Below are positions 24,471-36,108 of a stretch of DNA of 64,000 nt, piece by piece; position 1 is the first letter of the stretch, and every line of letters begins with the position of its first letter. Made by a program: the position numbers and the translations under genes. The stretch is from Ornithodoros turicata (Eukaryota; Arthropoda; Arachnida; Ixodida; Argasidae), in contig NC_088201.1 in the NCBI RefSeq assembly GCF_037126465.1, positions 85,092,273-85,156,272 on the forward strand. Direction: 5' to 3'. Under the pieces are notes generated by a model. The model ran no database searches. It had not been told where the DNA came from and worked only from the letters and a program-made list of their open reading frames with translations.

Positions 24471-27400
24471 ACCCTTCTCCTCTAACACCAGGCAAAGAAA
24501 GCGCAGAAATGCCGTTTCTATGTGTCAGAAGGACGCGCGGAACGGACAACACTTTTCCATCTTTGGGCCAAGTTCGAGGCTGCCCCAATGCTCAAGAAAA
24601 CAAAATATCGAGAAAAAAAGTCATATCCTACATATACACCCGTAAGGGAATGCACACAATTTTTTTCAGCAAAATCTAAGAGGGTCGAGCTACACCTCTG
24701 GCTGGTTTTGGCTGGAATGGCCCAGCTCATTCCGCCAACCCGAGGGCTCTATGAGTGCTCTCACGAACGCCGTCGGAGCGGTTACCAAATCTGGTTCGGT
24801 TGCGGTCACGTGACTGCGCCAGCTTCCGCTGTGTAGAGTTTCTAGTGTTTCTGTTCCGCCGTGCCTGTCATGTTCTACATTTTGCGTCGTCGTCGTGTTG
24901 TCTACGAGGGAAATAGCGGAAGTCATGTGAGTTAATATTCCCTCTCCGCTCCACTGCTCGAACCAGCCGCGTTCGGCTTGTGCACGATTCTTCCGTCTCA
25001 GAGCTGGAGTGAGATGCCGTCTGACCCGCTCCAACTCGGAGTATCGGGAGGACCAGTCGAAGACACCATTAGTAGACCGTTACTAGCGTCACCGTGAAGC
25101 TGCCGTACTTCCTCGAACCAATGCCAGCGTGCACGCCTCACAATGGTATCACTTGATTGGGTGCGGTAGACACGGTACTTCGGAAGCCATGTTATCAACG
25201 GTCTACTAACACTCACTAATAACACGATACCGCTACTTTTTACCCGGCTCAAAAGTAGAGGAATACACGTGTAGAGGCAGACTTAAAAAGTAACGCGCTA
25301 CCGTTAGCTAATACAAGTAACGCAAATATTTTTTCCGCTTCTCTACCTTCGTTCTTCGAGTAGTTTTTGCTCTATATCCAACGACACTATACCGTTCTGT
25401 CCGAATACATTTATCACATAGTGAGGTGCGCGCACAGAAGTTATACAAAACACAAGAATACGACATAAACCGTCCCACAGGAAAAGTACGCCAACATGAA
25501 GTGAATGGATGAATCGCTAAATCGATATCGACCCTGCCGGTGTCCCCTACGTGAGCTGTAATTGTAAAGAAACTGCTTCAGCTAGGGCCATTAGTTGTGT
25601 GTTTCTGTGCACACAGTCACAAGGATTTCTCGTCACAAGGATCCGCTTGTAAAGTGACCGAAATAGCCAGTATGAAGCGCAAAACACACGCAACCTTCTG
25701 CCAATATACACGGTGTTTCACATAAGGAGTTATTAATGCCCGTAAAGAAATCTACTTGTCCGAAATAGATGCGGTCAACGGTATTTCCCTACTGGGAACG
25801 TTTGCCATGTCTTGCGTTGGTTTTACTGATTTTTGGCAAGTGTGCTGTAGACATGGGAACTGGTCTACGTTAAATAAATTGTCGATATCTTTTGGGTAGC
25901 TGGTGCAGAGTGTTCTTCACCCCTGCGGGTTCCTGCGCGTGTTTCTTTTCTGTGCTCCGTCTTCCAGGCCACTGGAGACGCGACAATGTCACTGATGCCA
26001 TTTAATCCCCGACAGTCAGTTGAGGAGATATCATTTCCCTGTCTGGAGAAAATCATATTCGAGGAAAAGGTGCATTGGATATCACACCTATTAAATAGGT
26101 GCTGCAGGGACTTTATAGGTGATTGTCAGCATCGTTGACACTTTCTAGATGCATTGTGCGATACTTGCTTGAAACAGATGACGGAAGTATGCATTTGCAA
26201 CATAGTAGAGCCAATACAAGCAGAACCAGAGGGTACCTACAGGAGTTACTAACTTCTCAGAGCAGGAGGGCTGAACCAAGAGGACGTTTTCCGCGGGCAC
26301 ACGCAATGAGGTGTCACTGGAAAAACGTGCATTGCCTGTGCGTAAGAAAGAGAGGCTTTATGGAACCACAACCATGCATAAACCAAGAAGAAGCAAATCA
26401 ACTGGAATGATAGCTGTACCAGAGGTAGTTGCAGTGTCTGCATGGAACGTTGGACTTATCAGAAGGCGAGCGTGGCACGACCACCTTACATACGGGAGGA
26501 ACCGTGAGGAACACAAGCCCAGTTGAGAATGCAAGCCCACTGGAGACTGCATGCCGACCACGTGATTGGCGTACAATGATCAGGTGACCATCCATTCCTC
26601 CTAGGAGACACAGACGCAAAATAGTGGGGAAATTTAGAGGTCACGAAATAAACGTTACGCAGGACGAAGCTTCGCTTCAGGTGATTCTTGTGTCTCACCT
26701 AGTCAGAGTTATGGAAACTGATTTCTTTTTTCTTGCTCTTTTCGCATCATTTGAAAGGTAACGTTTGGAAAGTCATCCATGACTGTTCATGCTCATAGAG
26801 CAGCCACCAAATCTGCAGAGGGCAGTAGTGCCGCAGGGCAGTAGCACAGCCGGCAGAACCAACTCTTGGTATACACATTCGTCGGTTGATACATTTTTTA
26901 TGAAATAAACAACATGACTAGTTCGAATCGAAAACGCAAGAATGTTTATATTCATAACCTTCAGTGTCAAATTCAAAATTGTGCGGCACAGTGCCGTTTT
27001 CCTTATTATTTCGTTGTGACCGCGGTGTTCACTAGGCCTAACGACGAGGATAAGGCATATGATTTTCGGATAAATATCTATAGTCAAGCGTAAGTAGAAA
27101 TTGATTTTCGAAAAACGCGTGAGTAGAATTTCGGGACAGCCCCTCTGACAGCCGGCTTTGCCTGATAGCAGAAGACTACGCAAGGAAGCTAACGTTACAG
27201 GGTGGTGCGTGAGTCACGTGACGAGGAAAATACTATTTAGGCAGGCGCGACCATAATGATAACACCGATAACACGTCCGGGAACTTGCGCAGAAGTAAAA
27301 GAAGAAGTGATGTATAACTGTGGAAATGATCATGGTAGTTTTGAGCTGTCATTTGAGCATCATGGTAGTTTTGAGCGCCGCCAAGTCGGCAGATTGCCGG

Positions 27401-27886
27401 ATGAAATTGGCAGTTTGGCGCCTGTTATTGCCTTCTGGACGACAAATTGACCAAATGCGACTTCTCAGAGTGCCGGAGGGGAATATGGTCCGCGGACGAT
27501 ATACAGACTACGTAATTAAATGATGTTATCTTCAATATCCAGTTGATATGAAGAGTTATTACGAGCTAAAATAGAGGAAATTGACAATTTGGCACCTGTG
27601 AGTGCTATCTGGGTGACGATTTGATCAAACGCGACTTCGTTGGTGCAGAACAAAATACATTCAGCACCGGAGGCGTATATCAAAATCCCTGCAGTGGCTA
27701 TGAATGCAGAACGCCATCGACCCAGAGGCGGTGAAGTAGTAGAGAACACTGATGGAATTTTATTTTATATACAACACTGTTGACCCCTCCTTGTGAGTAG
27801 TCGCAGGTGGATAGGGCACAGGGCAATTTACAACAACACAAGAACAGGCAAGTACAACAGATGTTTACAAGACAGTTTGTAACTTA
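24471..27886. other. Unassigned stretch with possible MITE debris
   Basis: Near 25707 the string tatacacggtgtttcacata resembles a MITE end (compare the TIRs at 11961 and 46821), but no partner end was found. Frames between 25.9 and 27.2 kb contain scattered stops and no recognised domain. Confidence 0.4.
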
Positions 27887-28475
27887 TACCCCTGTCACAC
27901 GGGCACCTTCGAGCTGCATTGAGCTAATGCGCATCAAACTCAATGCAGATCAGGCGTATACAAACGGGCACCGTTGAGCAGGATCGAGCTTCAATGCAGC
28001 TCGACTCAATGCAGGCCCCGAAACGGGATCGGGCTTCTCAAGCTGCATTCAAAGCACTCTCGATCACAGCGAGCGATCTCCGACCGCGCAGCGTGTAATC
28101 TCGTTGAACAAGAGATAAACTGATGTTCTGAGGCTGGAACAACAGAGAAGGGAAAATACAGGGGAATCTCGAACCGCGCGACCTTTCTTTCCCGTAAACA
28201 AATGTAACGTGTTCGCGCGCACGCTGTTTACTGCTGTCGCCATGAGCGGAAGAAATACGACTTCGACGCGCAACACCGCGCTTGAAAGACAAACAACAAA
28301 ACAACGACAAGGCGGAAGCAGATGTGGCTAGCAGCTATTGGCTATTGCGCTGCAATCCAACCCGTCAATGCGCATTCAGATTGGCCCGTGTAGCTGCGGA
28401 AATGTCCAGCACTCTTGAGGAAGTCAATGCGGATCGGCCTCAAGCAGCATAGAGTGTGCCCGTGTGACAGGGGTA
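27887..28475. mobile_element. Harbinger-type MITE, TTA target duplication
   Basis: Left end TACCCCTGTCACACGGGCAC and right end gtgcccgtgtgacaggggta are perfect inverted repeats. TTA flanks both ends (27884-27886 and 28476-28478), the target size and sequence typical of PIF/Harbinger. The interior repeats tgcattgagct/caatgcagct strings in both orientations. 589 bp, non-coding. Confidence 0.85.
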
Positions 28476-28483
28476 TTAGATGC

Positions 28484-28789
28484 AAAAACAGACTTTTGTT
28501 CCTTAGCAATGTTCGCCGGAAGATTGCTCCAGTCGTCTACTGTGCGAGGCAAGAAAGAAAAACTGAAGACGTCTGCGCGACCGGAATTTCTTGTAAAGCA
28601 AAATAATGCTTTTATGTTTATGACGTCTCCTATCCGGTGTGGCGAATTAAATTCACTTTTAATTAATTGGAACAGATAATTCAGCCGATGTGAATTGAAA
28701 TGTAGTTCTGTTGGTATTAAACTAGCCCTGCGACATAATGCAGATGCGAATGTAGTTGTACTGTAGCCTTTCCGAATGGTTCGTTCCAC
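28484..28789 (-). pseudogene. LINE polymerase C-terminal fragment
   Basis: The minus-strand frame contains a segment rich in His, Asn and Arg, then FSFLPRTVDDWSNLPANI, the conserved FFPRTxxDWNxLP block seen at the C-terminus of many LINE polymerases. It abuts the Harbinger-type MITE, which may have inserted in or next to it. There is no RT core. Confidence 0.65.
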
Positions 28790-29464
28790 TAGAAATCAGG
28801 CAAACATCTTATCACGCCCTGTCCCGTATGTTGGCTTTTACGCGCATTGATGCTGGTGCAGTGCCAGCCGCAACAACAATGACAAAGAAGGAATTTCCGT
28901 TGCTCTTCGGTGCTGATACGATTTGTGCAACTGGCTGAAAGCTGACATCTTCCATTTGAATTCAGCTTGAGAGAGCCGCGAGGATATGGCAAGAATGAAA
29001 AAAAAAAAAAAAAAACACCAAGATACGAGGCAGAAAAGTGGACTTGCACGACAAATATCCGGCGGTGCGAACACTTACATGGCAGCGGACACCTACCAGC
29101 GCTGGTGCTGAAATCTGAGGAAAATATTTGATAGATGAAAATTCGCATCCTTTACGAAGCCTTTTGCATTTCACTGTTCATGGTAATCAACTAATTTTTC
29201 TCGAAGCGAAATGCGGCACGCATGGAGAAGTCCATGCGTCGTCTACATGTCTACATTCAATAAATTAATTTGACGGCAAAGATGAGCCACAGTGTGCTTC
29301 GAAAACATTGCCTCACTTGCCAACTTCTTTGCAAAAAGTGAGAAAAGAACCTTTCTGCAACCCCAATAAGGGCATGGACATCTAAGGAATACGATCACAA
29401 GCCAGTACTCATCACTCAGCACAAATGGTTACTGATGTATTCTGCATAGCGAAGCTATTATCAA
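28790..29464. other. Unassigned stretch with an A run
   Basis: A 17-base A run lies near 28998. No gene or repeat family recognised. Confidence 0.45.
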
Positions 29465-29691
29465 CGACTTATGCTATGCCCTTGTATTGGGATTCTAACA
29501 GAGACGACCGCAAAATTCGGAAAAGGCGGCAGCAGAGTCCTTTAAAACGGACGACACTCCTTTTATCAGGGCGCGAAAGACCTATTCGCGACGCCTTATG
29601 CTGTGCCTTTCTACTGGGATTGTAACAAAGCGGACCGCAAAATTCGGAAAAGGCGACACCAGGGCCCTTTAAAACGAGCGACACCCTCTGA
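29465..29691. repeat. Two-copy direct repeat, ~127-bp period
   Basis: Blocks containing ttatgct-tgcc…gggatt-taaca…gaccgcaaaattcggaaaaggcg…cctttaaaacg recur with a 127-base shift (29471 against 29598). The second copy runs into gtaac/gattact-rich sequence (29690-29790). Confidence 0.8.
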
Positions 29692-30229
29692 TTACTGGAA
29701 AAATTACTTTGACAGTCACGTAACTGATTACTCGAAAAATTACTCAAAAAGTAATTGATTACAAGTAACGCACTTACTGGTAACGCGTTACGTGTATGTT
29801 AAATGTATATTCTGTTTCGCTGTGATTTGGCATAAACGCAATTTCCCATTGTTATCACTTCCTTCAAAGCAGCTTTCCCGCATAGCAGCTCACCATAGTA
29901 GCGGAGCCCGCCGACGAGGGTGGGGGGGGGGGGGGGGGCAACGTGGATTTTGCGATCGGTATAGCAGGATGTACATTTTCATCGTAACATCAGTGTAGTT
30001 TGGCAATTTTTTGTCACGAAATTCCCGCTTCACTGTGTTTGCCTTCGTCGCCATTTTGGGTGGCAGGAGTCAAGGCGACCCCCGTCGTAAAAAGGAAAGC
30101 GATGAGAGGCGCGCAACTTCGCTCATGACTCAAGCCTCTTTTTTCGGCTCCTCCCAGTGGTCACGCTTCCTTTTGAAGGAGCACTGATGTGACCCCCCCC
30201 CTCTCCCAATTCATTTTCGTTTTTCGGTG

Positions 30230-30680
30230 CAGAGTGTCCTCTAACGAATAAAATGAATTCCTGCGAAAGAACGATGAGCGTAGGTGACCTACAGAGCGGG
30301 CGCGAGGGCTCTGTTCCGCACACCTTTGAGAAATCATTTTCCTTGTGAAAAGAGCGCATCACAAAACGAGACGACGTCGTGACGTATGCTACTCCCCTCA
30401 CGTGACCAGTGACGTACAGCGGCACGGGTCACGCATGTATAAGCGGCACGTGAGCCGCGAAGAAAAAAAAAAGATAGAAACAAGGCAATGAGCCTCCAAA
30501 ACGTCACGAGAGCATCGTGTCGGCTGTGCGCGGCTGCTTTCTTCCACCGTTTCTTGTAAATTCGATTTCACAGCTATAACGAAAATATTTTGCAGGCTGA
30601 CTCCTGGTGGATAGATTGACAGACATGAGGCAGGGTTTCGAGCAATGTTAAATGCCACCTCATTGCTCCTTTAATACACG
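30230..30680 (+). repeat. Dispersed repeat shared with 62400-62590
   Basis: tgcgaaagaacgatgagcg and ggtgacctacagagc near 30262-30298 recur at 62409-62444. The downstream blocks gcagggtttcgagcaatgt…cctttaata near 30630-30675 match gacagggtctcgagccatgt…cctttaatg at 62544-62590. Same orientation, different internal lengths; non-coding. Confidence 0.75.
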
Positions 30681-32495
30681 GCTTTGGATAGAATGGAACC
30701 AATACACATTTCCTTCATCTCCTTTTGTACACTGTCCAGATGCAGGGTGAACTCGAGCTGCTAGGAGAAGTCGGTGCCTTCCGTATACGTTCGATTGCCC
30801 ATCCTACTCCGCGTGCCATTCGTTGAGCCTGTGTTGTTCTCAACGGCTTGCCGTCGCAGCTCATTGCCTCAAGTACTCCTTGTTGAGGCACTTCCGTGTT
30901 TGCTCTCTAACGTTCGATGACAGCCCTCAGCAACAGAGAAACAGCAGCACTTAAGCGGGGTAACCTAGTTACTCCGTGCCCTACATCCTCTCCCTTCCTT
31001 CTTCACTGCCTTGAATGTTGTGATTCCGAACTTATGGTGTCTGTAATAAAGCATTATGTGTGTGTATAGGTCTTAGTTTCCTAGAGGTGGGATGCTTGAT
31101 TAATCAAGCATGTTGTTTAGATAAATCCTCGGTGGCACGTTCTACTATAAAAAGATGGCTTTGAGAAAAGCACAAAAAAAATCGGTTTGTACTACCATAC
31201 TATTGCTCGTGATACTGAGAGCGGAGGTCGCTAGCTGTGTGCGACTAATGCTTATTGCGAACAGATGCACGGCGCTGCAGGACGCGGGCAGCGGGTTGTA
31301 TACGTATACGCTCCGGCACAAAGCGTTGTTGTTCTTATCTACTTTCTTGAAAGACATTTTTTTCTTCTTTCTGAGCGATATCAGATGAGAGTGATTTTAT
31401 CAGAGAGTTGGGTTCAATAATGGCAGATTATGGTCAATGAATTTTTCCTTTACTGTTCGCTAATCTGTTGTTCCCGTCCTCAAAGAAACACACTGTTCAG
31501 AGATTTGAGGGCATTTTAGCATCCCACACGTCTAAGTCTCACCAATGTTTCTAGATACGTTCGACGGTCAGCATGTCGACAGACATGATAAACTTGGCAG
31601 CACTGTTGCGCGCTAAGACAAGGAAATAGCACTGACGTTCGCATGAAGCCGACACCTGTCCTTGTAAATGCCCCTCATAGACAGTGCAATGGTCAAGAGG
31701 CTTCGAAGCTCTAGCCTAGAAGCTCAATGGTGTTCGAAGTTTAAACAGCGTCCAATGCCGATGGCGCTGGGCCTTATCTGGCAATGAGAGCATAAAGTTT
31801 CGGTTTCAAAGTGTAGTGAAGACTGCGAAAGCATCTCGATTCCTATACTGAAGCGAGCTGTTTACGTGATATTTTACTAAGGACATCGGAGTTGCGCTAG
31901 TGACAACGCGATTATATGTGATCATTCTAAATTACGGTTTTCATGGTAACAACGTCCAGTGCACGTACTTCCAGTGTCGGTATTGAACCAACGTTCACAT
32001 TAAAACACTACGTTAGTCTGGTACGAAGACCAGGCATACTGGAAAGTACCAGACAGAATCATGCTGGTGCCACAGTACGTCACCCTGCGATGTGCACATT
32101 ACAAACACCATGGCGGTCTGATGATGATGATGATGATTCGCGTTTTTCTTGCGCATTGAAAACTACGGTAATCATGCGCCATAGCAATGATGAGAATGCA
32201 ACTAGTTCAAATGTTTGAAACTCGATGAACAACTGAAAAACTCAATGAAAACTCTTGAAAAAATGAAACTCGATGTTTAGTTAAAATATATCGTGAATGT
32301 ATAAAACCCTCACTCTAAAACTACAAGAGGTTAAGAACAGCGATGTCTTACAGGAAATAAAATACTGCACTAAAATCCATGGCGGTTTGGCGTGCACATC
32401 AGAATAACCGTGCAACACCAGAACCAGGCTGCTATCGCACCGGACAACTTTGGTGTGCACATCACAAACACCACAACAGTCTTGTGTTCACGCCA
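30681..32495. other. Unassigned stretch
   Basis: A perfect 20-base palindrome (atgcttgattaatcaagcat) sits near 31090-31110, and a (GAT)n run near 32118. No gene supported; one short frame near 31155 has a hydrophobic stretch but no other support. Confidence 0.45.
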
Positions 32496-32840
32496 GGAAC
32501 ATCAGAGTACACTCTGAAAAAAAAAGGAGTCATAACAACTCTAAAAGTGAGGCAAAATACATCTGCTCCCAGTGTGCAAAAAATAAATAAGAAACACAGG
32601 CTTCTTGCGGAGTAACTGCAACACCGGGGGTAGGGAGTGAAAGTTACTCCACGGGTACAGAGTAAAAGTCACTCCTGCATGAATCCTCATTTACTCCAGC
32701 ATACAGGGTGCACAAGGAACTCCATATAAGGAGTTAAACTGACTCCTTTGCGGGAGCTTCTGTTACTCTGTTTTCGGCGTTATCTTAACTCCTTACCTGC
32801 AGTATAAATTACTCATGTATTCACTCTAGCCCTTCGGCCC
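32496..32840. repeat. Region rich in ggagt/actcc motifs
   Basis: From acactctgaaaaaaaaaggagt to about 32835 the motifs ggagt, gagtaa and actcc recur many times in both orientations. Similar motif clusters occur at 36965-37110. This looks like a non-autonomous element relic, but paired ends were not resolved. Confidence 0.4.
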
Positions 32841-33337
32841 GCTTTCGGGCCCTAGGCTTAACGCTTACCCTGAACCCTTTTTTTTTTACTTGCATAACTT
32901 CATGGTGCGATGTGAAGTACAGTAACTGAGATGAGAAGTACAGCAAATGAGAGTTCAGTGGCAACTTCAAGGCGGGGACAACTTAACCTCGGTTTCAACA
33001 TGAAACAGCATCAGTGTAATGTAGACTGACTCACACACTAGTGTTCTGTTGCCGCCTCAATTTTTATTATGTCTCAAGTACAGGCTCTAAATGTTGCTAC
33101 AGAACCTTTGCAATGTACCAAACAAACAAACCTTAACAAGTTGTACCAAATAAACTTTTACAAGATACCAAACTTGTGTTCAACTGCTCAGCTCAAGCAG
33201 ACGTCTTAGAATATGCTAGCCCAGAGTGGCACCCCTCTGAAATAGGTTTGACGCAAAAAAAAAAAAAAAAAAGAGAGAGAAAATACAAAGTCAAGCTGCG
33301 CGTTTTGCTTTAAATAACTATTCAAGGAACACGCCAT

Positions 33338-33661
33338 CTACTGACTGAGTTTGAGAAAGCGACAAAGTTTGAGAAACACAAGTCTATCCTTGCTAGGTAT
33401 GCTGTTCAACTGAGCTAGTTGATGAAAGCGGGAGAAATCAAGAAGAACATTATCCAGATGAAACGCAGAACAATTACGTGATACTCTGTCATTAATGAAG
33501 TCAACACAAGGAGCATTAAAGTCACCAAGAATTAAAACTTTGGAATTAACATCCATAAGCTTCTGCCCTATCGCAAGTAAATACTTTTCAATAACAGCCA
33601 CATTAGAACCTGGAGGAAAATAATGCTCATTTATTAAGATTCTGTCCTTATCACGAATCAT
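33338..33661 (-). pseudogene. LINE endonuclease fragment
   Basis: The minus-strand frame has ILINEHYFPPGSNVAVIEKY and LILGDFNAPCVDF, the YxPP and GDFN blocks of the APE-type endonuclease of LINE ORF2. The upstream part of the domain and everything after the GDFN block are lost. It joins directly to a PHD-type ORF1 fragment in another frame. Confidence 0.75.
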
Positions 33662-33963
33662 ATCACGAACGATACTTGTTTCTGCAACTCTAGCACTGCA
33701 GAAAGAAGGTCGAAGTCCGTGGAAGATCCACGAGGATGCACGGGAGCGTTAGGCCTACCGTTCATACCATCTGCGGCACGCTCAGAGCAGTCGTCACACG
33801 TGAATGAAGCCGTTCCAGAGCCCAATTCATCGAGTTTGGAAGCTGCTACATCAACACACTTCACATGAAATTGGCGAGAACACTTACAACAACGAATAAA
33901 CTGCTTTTTGCCACTTATCTTCTCAGAGCAGAAAGCGCACACTCCCGTAGCGGGCGCCATCAT
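33658..33963 (-). pseudogene. LINE ORF1 N-terminus with PHD-type zinc finger
   Basis: Begins MMAPATGVCAFCSEKISGKK, then CCKCSRQFHVKCVDV and CDDC. The spacing C-x2-C…C-x2-C…H-x2-C…C-x2-C is that of a PHD finger. PHD-bearing ORF1 proteins are known in CR1/L2-like LINEs. The frame ends soon after an LELQKQ segment, where it is fused to endonuclease sequence, so the coiled coil and C-terminal domain of ORF1 are deleted. Confidence 0.75.
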
Positions 33964-35039
33964 GGATATAGCCCAAACATAAAGAGGTGTTTGAAAGACA
34001 GTCGGGTAGTTTCATTTATAATCGAATGATGCCCGCCGGTCACATTTTTTATTTCTCTCGAAAACAATATATGTTATCCCACCCACAAAGAGATGCAAAA
34101 GGTGCCTGACCGCAGGTCTCTGCGATATTTTCTTCTCCGTCCACGGCGCTTCGAAGCAACCGGCGCGATTTCGCGGCTTAAATTTTTTCCAACTCTGTGA
34201 CCTTGACATTGTGTATATCTTGAACGAGATGTCCCATTTGAACGATTTTTTTTTCTGAGAGAGTGGATGGTGCACGTTCCACCATGGGCTATAAAATTTA
34301 TATGGTCAAGAGAAAAGTATACGAAAAAAAATCCCGAAAACGCAACAGAGAACCGTTTTACCGCACGTTTGGAAGGTCATGGCCGCGGCGCGGGACCTCC
34401 GACTGTGATGTTCTTCGCATGAGCAGAAAGATCATTCTGCTCTGCTCTTTCGTTTGACGTCAAACACATTGCTTTATCTTCAGCCATTATCCCGTAACAA
34501 TGCCGTGAACACGGAAATGTAAGGGAAAATTCTCATTTTCGGGGCAGTTTTTGCCCAAAAAGGAGATCTTGAATTTTTCCAATATTTCGTACTAACATAG
34601 CTGAGACATAGCTCATTCACGATATGCAATAAAATGTTTGCTTATTTTGGTCCCAGAGGGCGCGCAAATTTTTTTTCGCACCCCTATTGGGCAACGCTCG
34701 CAGGGGTCAGACAGACGTACAAAGAGTGGACTTCCACCCCACCCCATGTTTCTTTCTTTCTTTTTTTTTTTCTTTCGGTGAGGGTGCCGTCATGCCGAAG
34801 GTCGACTATAGTAATATGCACCGATCACTGTGACGTCCGCAGACAAGCAAAAGTTCGTTGCTTAGGCTTTCCCACCCGGTTAATCGCTTCAAGGTTACGT
34901 GCTTGAAGGAAATCGGACCTGGGAACATGATATTTGTAAATACTGCGGCTTTGCCGAACCGAAGCGCAAGACGTCTATTCTCTTGTAATTTTGTTTTGTT
35001 ATTTGCTTGTTTCTACTTCTGTTTCTTCTACTTTGTCTA

Positions 35040-35396
35040 CTACGGGTGCCTCAGTGGGCTCACACTGTCTTGCTCTGATATGCTCCTGTTCACAGTCTGC
35101 ACAATTTCGGTGGAGTCAGTGAAGTCAGCGTCATCAGGGCTTGAAGCCGGAGGATCTTGTTCACCTGAAGGCCCTGCCTCAGCAACCTGCAATCGAAACT
35201 TGTTGTAGCAGTTCACACATATTTCGTCGGTGTCGTGGACATGGACTGCCTCCGAGGTGCTCAAGATGGTATTCAAAAGCTCTGATCCTATCAACGGTAC
35301 CGGCCTGAAGTTCTTCTTCCAGGGTATTTTTTTCTTTTGTCGTTGAGTGTAGTCCGTGCAGTATAGTCGACTTCTGGTGTGGCTACGGCTGGCCAT
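35040..35396 (-). CDS. Unknown frame in the centre of the long-TIR element
   Basis: 118-codon minus-strand frame in the unrepeated centre. Not recognised. It opens with a basic stretch (MASRSHTRSR, then KKKIPWKK), has one C-x2-C pair in DEICVNCYNKFRLQ near residues 60-70, and continues with an acidic Ser/Pro/Asp-rich tail. The order (basic, hydrophobic LIGSELLNTIL, CxxC, acidic) looks protein-like rather than random, and could be a captured host exon or a transposon protein start. No splice sites were resolved. Confidence 0.35.
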   Translation of the reverse strand: MASRSHTRSRLYCTDYTQRQKKKIPWKKNFRPVPLIGSELLNTILSTSEAVHVHDTDEICVNCYNKFRLQVAEAGPSGEQDPPASSPDDADFTDSTEIVQTVNRSISEQDSVSPLRHP

Positions 35397-36085
35397 GGGG
35401 AGCGCAGAAGTACACGCTACGCGGACGACAAAACGAAATCCAAACGTAGCATCGAGGAAAGCAAGGGCCTTGTCTTAAAATGTGGACGGCGGCGGGAACC
35501 CCGTAGACGCCTAAAGACCATCTTTTCCCACGCAGCGTCCCGACTTTTTCACCCATTGGAAGGCTAACTCCTTGAAATAATATTTCTAAAAGGAGTTCAC
35601 CTTGAAGAAATAACGTACCGGACATTTCCTATCATTCCGAGGAAGACCAGGCAACCAGTCCTTGGGCGATCTGTCGGCATCGTGGCATATCACCTGAGTG
35701 TTTCAAATTCCGTCTTTGTTCACAAGTAGAAGACACCAGCACATAACAAAACAAAATTACAAGAGAATAGACGTCTCGCGCTTCGGTTCGGCAAAGCCGC
35801 AGTATTTAGAAATGTCATGTTCCCATGCTCGATTTCCTTCAAGCACGTAACAGGCAACAGTCTTGCAGTATTTCAACAACTCCACAGGGATTAACCGGGT
35901 GGGAAAGCCTAAGCAAGGAACTTTTGCTTGTCTGCGAACATCATAGTGATCTGTGCATATTACTATAATCGGCCTTCGGCATCACGGCACCCTCACCGAA
36001 AGCAAAAAAAATAAAAAATAAAAAAATCAGGGGGTGGGGTCCACTCTTTGTACGTCTGTCTGACCCCTGCGGGCTCTGCCCAATG

Positions 36086-36108
36086 GGGGGGGGGGGGGGG
36101 GGGGGGGG
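36086..36108. repeat. Poly-G run
   Basis: A run of more than 20 G within the right arm of the long-TIR element; the matching left arm has only a short run of C/T, so it expanded after the arms diverged. Other long G runs occur near 29922, 56421 and 57145. Confidence 0.85.

Noticed and set aside
19888..24730. Dozens of overlapping frames of 70-177 codons on both strands
   Set aside because: They repeat every 304 bases and arise because the unit length is not a multiple of three. Only the gag start in each unit has a recognisable protein motif, and it ends in a stop.
24690..25034. 114-codon minus frame beside the 304-bp array
   Set aside because: No motif, no neighbouring signal; considered chance.
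26036..27183. Possible Tc1-like or other transposase on either strand
   Set aside because: Frames are short and I could not place any catalytic block; resemblance was too weak.
31155..31388. Small secreted protein (hydrophobic ILLLVILRAEVASC stretch)
   Set aside because: No splice or start context, Lys-rich before the hydrophobic part and Phe-run at the end; likely chance.
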